NCBI GenBank assembly: GCA_024274855.1
Contig: JAJSAJ010000499.1
Location: 1 to 7,632 of the forward strand
DNA from: Planctomycetota bacterium
GTDB taxonomy: Bacteria; Planctomycetota; Planctomycetia; Pirellulales; Pirellulaceae
Length of the DNA: 7,632 nt
Direction of reading: 5' to 3'
The notes beneath the pieces were generated by a model. It had not been told where the DNA came from. It was given only the letters and a program-made list of their open reading frames with translations, and did not search any database. A program made the translations under genes and the position numbers. How positions within the stretch are numbered: the stretch's first letter is position 1; each line of letters begins with the position of its first letter. Shown piece by piece: positions 4,734 through 7,632 of this stretch.

Positions 4734-6392
4734 TTGTTACGACGGTCACAGCCTTTGGGTAGGGCACCATCGCAACGTGCACCGAGCGGTCGGCACAGTA
4801 TGGAAGCGAGCGAGGTCGGTCGGCCCGTGGAATCCCCCGAGTCATCAAGTGAATCCGCTCGACGCACCGCCCGACGCGTGCGCGATGCTTCCCCCTCTCT
4901 CCAGCAGAATGCCCCGACATTCGGCGGTCGGCCGCCCCTTGGCCAACGCCAATTGACACTAAATAGCCACTCTCCGATGGTACGCATGGAAGTACTTGGT
5001 CCAAAGGCGATTTCGGTGGGAAAAGAGACGATCTATCGCATCCATTTAATGAATCAAGGCAGTGTTGCTGCCCGCTACGCGATCGTTGCAGTGACACTTC
5101 CAGATTCGGTGGAAGTCATTGGCGCAAAAGCTCGACTCGGTAGCGTTGGTCGCGAGAAAGCCACGTCGGGAACGTACCGCGTGAAGTGGCAGATCGATCA
5201 GCTGGAACCGCAATCTCAGCAGGATTTGGCGATCACGGTCAAACCACTGAACAACCAACCCGTGGAGCTGAAGGTCGACTGGACATTCCGTGCTGAGTCG
5301 CTTGCCGCGACAATTGAAGTACAGCAACCGAAACTCGAGATAGCCGTCGATGGTCCAACAGAAATGAGCTTTGGTGAAACCCGAGTGTTTAAGATCCGAC
5401 TTGCAAACATCGGCAACGGGCCGGCCGAAGACGTCATGGTGCAACTTGACGCGACCGGTGCGGCGGCCAACCCGAATCGCATCGGGAATCTGGCTGCGGG
5501 TGAAACGCGTGATTTGGAAATCGAGCTGACGGCTGGGCAGCCTGGAAAGATGAAAATTCTGGCGGTAGCCACTGCCGTTGGCAATCTGACTGCACGCGTG
5601 AGTCATGAAGTACGGGTTCGCCGTGCCAAACTGGTCGCTAACGTATCCGCGCCGCAATTCCTGTTCGCCGGCACATCCGCATCCTACGAGATTCACGTAG
5701 CCAATGAAGGCGATGCCGTTGCCAAGGATCTGATTCTGGAAGTGGCGCTTCCGCGTGGCGCCAAAGAGGGACAGGGAATCGACAACCAACCGATCACGGC
5801 GACCACGCCTCGCTGGAGGATCGGGAGCCTCGCGCCAGGCAGCGAGCGGACGTATGCGTTCCGATGCGTGCTGACGGCCGAGGGAAAGAACTCTGTTTCC
5901 GTGCGGTTGCAAAGTGCGGATAACTTGACCGCCGCCACGGCCGCAACCACGCAAGTCGAAGCAGTGGCCGACTTGAAGTTGATGGTGAATGACCCGCCCG
6001 GCCCGATTCCGGTCGGTCGCGAAGTAACCTACGAGGTGAAGCTGGTCAACCGCGGTTCGAAAGAGGCCCGGAACATCAAGCTGGTTGCTCAGTTCTCTGA
6101 CGGCGTCGAGCCAACGAGGGCTATTGGGCAGCCTTCGGAGATCGTTCCTGGCCAGGTCATCTTCGATCCGATCCTCGCGATCCCAGCCGGCGGTGAACTC
6201 GTTCTGAAGATCACTGCACGGGCCAATACGGGTGGCAATGCGAGATTCCGAGCCGAGTTAACCTGCAGCGAACCGGATACCAAACTCGTGTCAGAAGAGA
6301 CGACCCGGTTCTTTGCCGCGGCTCCCGGTACATTGCCTAAGTCCGAACCCATTGGCAAGCTGCCGGGCGGAACACCACCGATTCGCCGTTAA
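4734..6392 (+). CDS. Four-repeat CARDB/DUF11-like exported protein, C-terminal part
   Basis: This is the main body of the gene that begins at 4422 (numbering below is from 4422; whole frame 656 positions, amber at 84). The frame is open from 4674. The coordinate given uses the first possible downstream start, TTG 4734; ATG 4800 is another. An Arg/Ser/Pro-rich low-complexity linker runs to about 180. Four Ig-like repeats of roughly 100-115 residues begin near 186 (VRMEVLGPKAISVGKETIYRI), 305 (LEIAVDGPTEMSFGETRVFKI), 404 (LVANVSAPQFLFAGTSASYE) and 518 (LKLMVNDPPGPIPVGREVTY). Each has the pattern GP...VGxxxxYxIxxxNxGxxxAxxV typical of CARDB/DUF11 domains. These modules are usually found in extracellular or envelope proteins with adhesive or structural roles; the function here is unknown. 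No membrane anchor or sorting signal is visible at the C-terminus. Without the upstream signal peptide this part would not be exported. It may be a pseudogene remnant. Confidence 0.75.
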   Translation: MLRRSQPLGRAPSQRAPSGRHSMEASEVGRPVESPESSSESARRTARRVRDASPSLQQNAPTFGGRPPLGQRQLTLNSHSPMVRMEVLGPKAISVGKETIYRIHLMNQGSVAARYAIVAVTLPDSVEVIGAKARLGSVGREKATSGTYRVKWQIDQLEPQSQQDLAITVKPLNNQPVELKVDWTFRAESLAATIEVQQPKLEIAVDGPTEMSFGETRVFKIRLANIGNGPAEDVMVQLDATGAAANPNRIGNLAAGETRDLEIELTAGQPGKMKILAVATAVGNLTARVSHEVRVRRAKLVANVSAPQFLFAGTSASYEIHVANEGDAVAKDLILEVALPRGAKEGQGIDNQPITATTPRWRIGSLAPGSERTYAFRCVLTAEGKNSVSVRLQSADNLTAATAATTQVEAVADLKLMVNDPPGPIPVGREVTYEVKLVNRGSKEARNIKLVAQFSDGVEPTRAIGQPSEIVPGQVIFDPILAIPAGGELVLKITARANTGGNARFRAELTCSEPDTKLVSEETTRFFAAAPGTLPKSEPIGKLPGGTPPIRR

Positions 6393-6522
6393 GGGCCGGC
6401 GAATCAATTAATGTCGTGTTTACTGAGGGGCGTTCGGGCGGCGATCCTCCTTAGCTGCGAGACTGATTCACCCATGGGGGTCTGTACGCGGAAGAGTGCG
6501 ACAGTTATTGATTGGCGAATCC
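6393..6522 (+). mobile_element. MITE-like element, copy 2 (130 bp, TSD TAA)
   Basis: This is a shorter relative of the element at 3793-4064 in the same orientation. The left end GGGCCGGCGAATCAATTAAT and the reverse complement of the right end GGATTCGCCAATCAATAACT share 17 of the first 24 bases. TAA occurs immediately on both sides (6390-6392 and 6523-6525), a likely target-site duplication. Positions 6441-6478 are identical over 38 bp to 3907-3944, and 6476-6522 match the right part of copy 1 with two differences. It has one module, shortened by 13 bp to a single CCCATGGGGG, and lacks the copy-1 segment at about 3830-3904. The left TAA is the stop codon of the upstream gene. The element lies between two convergent genes, where its foldback could also help end transcription. 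Confidence 0.75.
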
Positions 6523-6562
6523 TAAATCGGCTGCAGGCAGATTTGCAACCGCAAGATGATCC

Positions 6563-7632
6563 CTACATGTTCTTCGGGGCCCGGTTGTCGCCACAACCTG
6601 GGCCTCGCTTTGGCGCCGAGCCTTGTGCCGATTCAATCCGTTCGAACGACAGAGGTTGCTCGGATTTCGGATCGGTGATTCGAATGGCCAGGTCACCATC
6701 AAGCAACTGATCGACAACCTTCCCAACCACTTCGCTTCGCCATCCGGAAGCCAGGGAAGGAATATGGCCCAACTTGTACCCAAGATGATGGGCAATCAAA
6801 TCCCGAACGTCTTGGACAGTTCCAACCAGTCCAGGCGCGACGCGCGCCGATCTGGCCATGCTGCTGACAGCGGTTGCGAGGAACTGTCCGAGCAACGTAA
6901 ACGGAGGGCGTGTTGCTCGACGTGGCCGGTGAGGGCACTGGTCGTCAGGCAGCTGAATGCCTCGCGCGATGCAGGCAGCAATATCCGGTATGTGACGCTG
7001 CAATCGGCGCCAGTCCATACCGCGAATCGCGCGAATCCGCTCCGGGTCGGCTGTGCCACGTCGAGCCAGTTCAACCATCAGGTCATCACGCAAAACCCGC
7101 CGTGCCGGCGTGTCACGCGCGTCGGCTTCGGACTCACGCCATCTCCAAACCTCTCTCAATAGGGCCAACTGCCTCGAACTAAATCCGGACAGACCGGAAA
7201 CCCGCCGCCATCGTTCGCCCGTCTCCTCTTCGTTCTCCAGGTGGTCCTGCCACGTGGTGAGTTCGGAATCGAGCCAACCACGGCGTCCCAACTCGTCAAG
7301 TTGCTCACCCATCACCTCGTGAAGCGGCTTTAGAAAAAGCACGTCTTGTAACGCGTACTCGAGTTGCCGCTCACTTAGCGGACGCCGGCGCCAGTTCGTG
7401 CGGGTTTCACCCTTGCTGAGCGACTGGCCGAGCAGACGATGGATCAGCGTCCCATACGACGCCGGATACTCAAGGCCAATCAGCCCGGCCGCAATCTGAG
7501 TGTCAAACCAGTTTGCAGGCCGTTTGGAAATAGCATGCTTGCAAAAGCGAAATTCTTCACGTCCCGCGTGAACAATCGTCGTGTGGCCGGACGTCGCGAT
7601 CAACTCCCAAAACCGCGACATCTGCGTGACGC
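6563..7632 (-). CDS. rnd: Ribonuclease D (rnd), C-terminal part; start beyond the right edge
   Basis: RNase D is a 3'-5' exoribonuclease of the DEDDy family that trims the 3' ends of tRNA precursors and other small RNAs. About 355 residues are visible; the N-terminus and Exo I (the DxE motif) lie outside the window, since the frame stays open to base 7632. Counting from the in-window Met at 7621, Exo II is HAGREEF (18-24), a family motif DTQIAAGLIG follows (40-49), and Exo III is YALQD with Tyr89 and Asp93. TRTNWRRRPLSERQLEYALQ is close to the E. coli RNase D sequence at this point. An HRDC RNA-binding domain follows at about 148-203 (LREVWRWRESEADARDTPAR). A further helical C-terminal region is consistent with a second HRDC-like fold. 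The third acidic ligand appears as Glu23 where E. coli has Asp. It is convergent with the CARDB-type gene. Confidence 0.9.
   Translation of the reverse strand, partial: VTQMSRFWELIATSGHTTIVHAGREEFRFCKHAISKRPANWFDTQIAAGLIGLEYPASYGTLIHRLLGQSLSKGETRTNWRRRPLSERQLEYALQDVLFLKPLHEVMGEQLDELGRRGWLDSELTTWQDHLENEEETGERWRRVSGLSGFSSRQLALLREVWRWRESEADARDTPARRVLRDDLMVELARRGTADPERIRAIRGMDWRRLQRHIPDIAACIARGIQLPDDQCPHRPRRATRPPFTLLGQFLATAVSSMARSARVAPGLVGTVQDVRDLIAHHLGYKLGHIPSLASGWRSEVVGKVVDQLLDGDLAIRITDPKSEQPLSFERIESAQGSAPKRGPGCGDNRAPKNM

Noticed and set aside
4468..5954. Long antisense frames (209 and 302 residues) opposite the CARDB-type gene
   Set aside because: The sense frame shows four clear domain repeats; the antisense translations have no recognisable motifs and an odd, low-order composition.
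6411..6710. 99-residue open frame sharing CTRKSAT-IDWRIL with the frame at 3830-4168
   Set aside because: The shared peptide comes from the shared right end of the two elements, and the frame then runs antisense into the rnd gene.

Overview
The window looks like a piece of a planctomycete chromosome, probably of the Pirellulales / Rhodopirellula type. The basis is recognition rather than a search. The acyl carrier protein, FabG and FabF read like planctomycete versions. The large secreted four-repeat CARDB/DUF11-type protein belongs to a family I know from planctomycetes. Ribosome binding sites are mostly weak. Non-coding repeats carrying CCCATGGG palindromes sit between genes.

Layout. Positions 86-2970 (+) hold three genes of type II fatty-acid synthesis: fabG (3-oxoacyl-ACP reductase), acpP (acyl carrier protein, GTG start at 1201) and fabF (3-oxoacyl-ACP synthase II). 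Together they supply the carrier, the condensing enzyme and the first reductase of the elongation cycle. The gaps between them are unusually long (332 and 288 bases), and acpP has a plausible promoter of its own. A YihX-like HAD phosphatase gene (3008-3637, -) converges on fabF. From 4422 to 6392 (+) runs one reading frame for an exported protein: signal peptide, low-complexity linker, four CARDB/DUF11-like repeats. It is cut by a single in-frame TAG at 4671-4673. From 6563 to the right edge (-) lies the C-terminal part of RNase D (rnd), with its start beyond the window.

The most notable non-genic content is a pair of short elements in the same orientation, 3793-4064 (272 bp) and 6393-6522 (130 bp). 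Both have imperfect terminal inverted repeats of about 25 bp. Each is flanked by a 3-bp direct duplication (TTA for the first, TAA for the second), as expected of a non-autonomous, MITE-like transposable element. Their cores carry a module built on CCCATGGG-ACAAG-CCCATGGG, present twice with a 63-bp period in the first copy and once, contracted by 13 bp, in the second. The second copy sits exactly at the TAA stop codon of the CARDB-type gene. No transposase, CRISPR array, tRNA or rRNA was seen. The fatty-acid genes, the phosphatase and RNase D look like ordinary chromosomal genes. The novelty lies in the paired elements and the amber-split secreted protein they flank.
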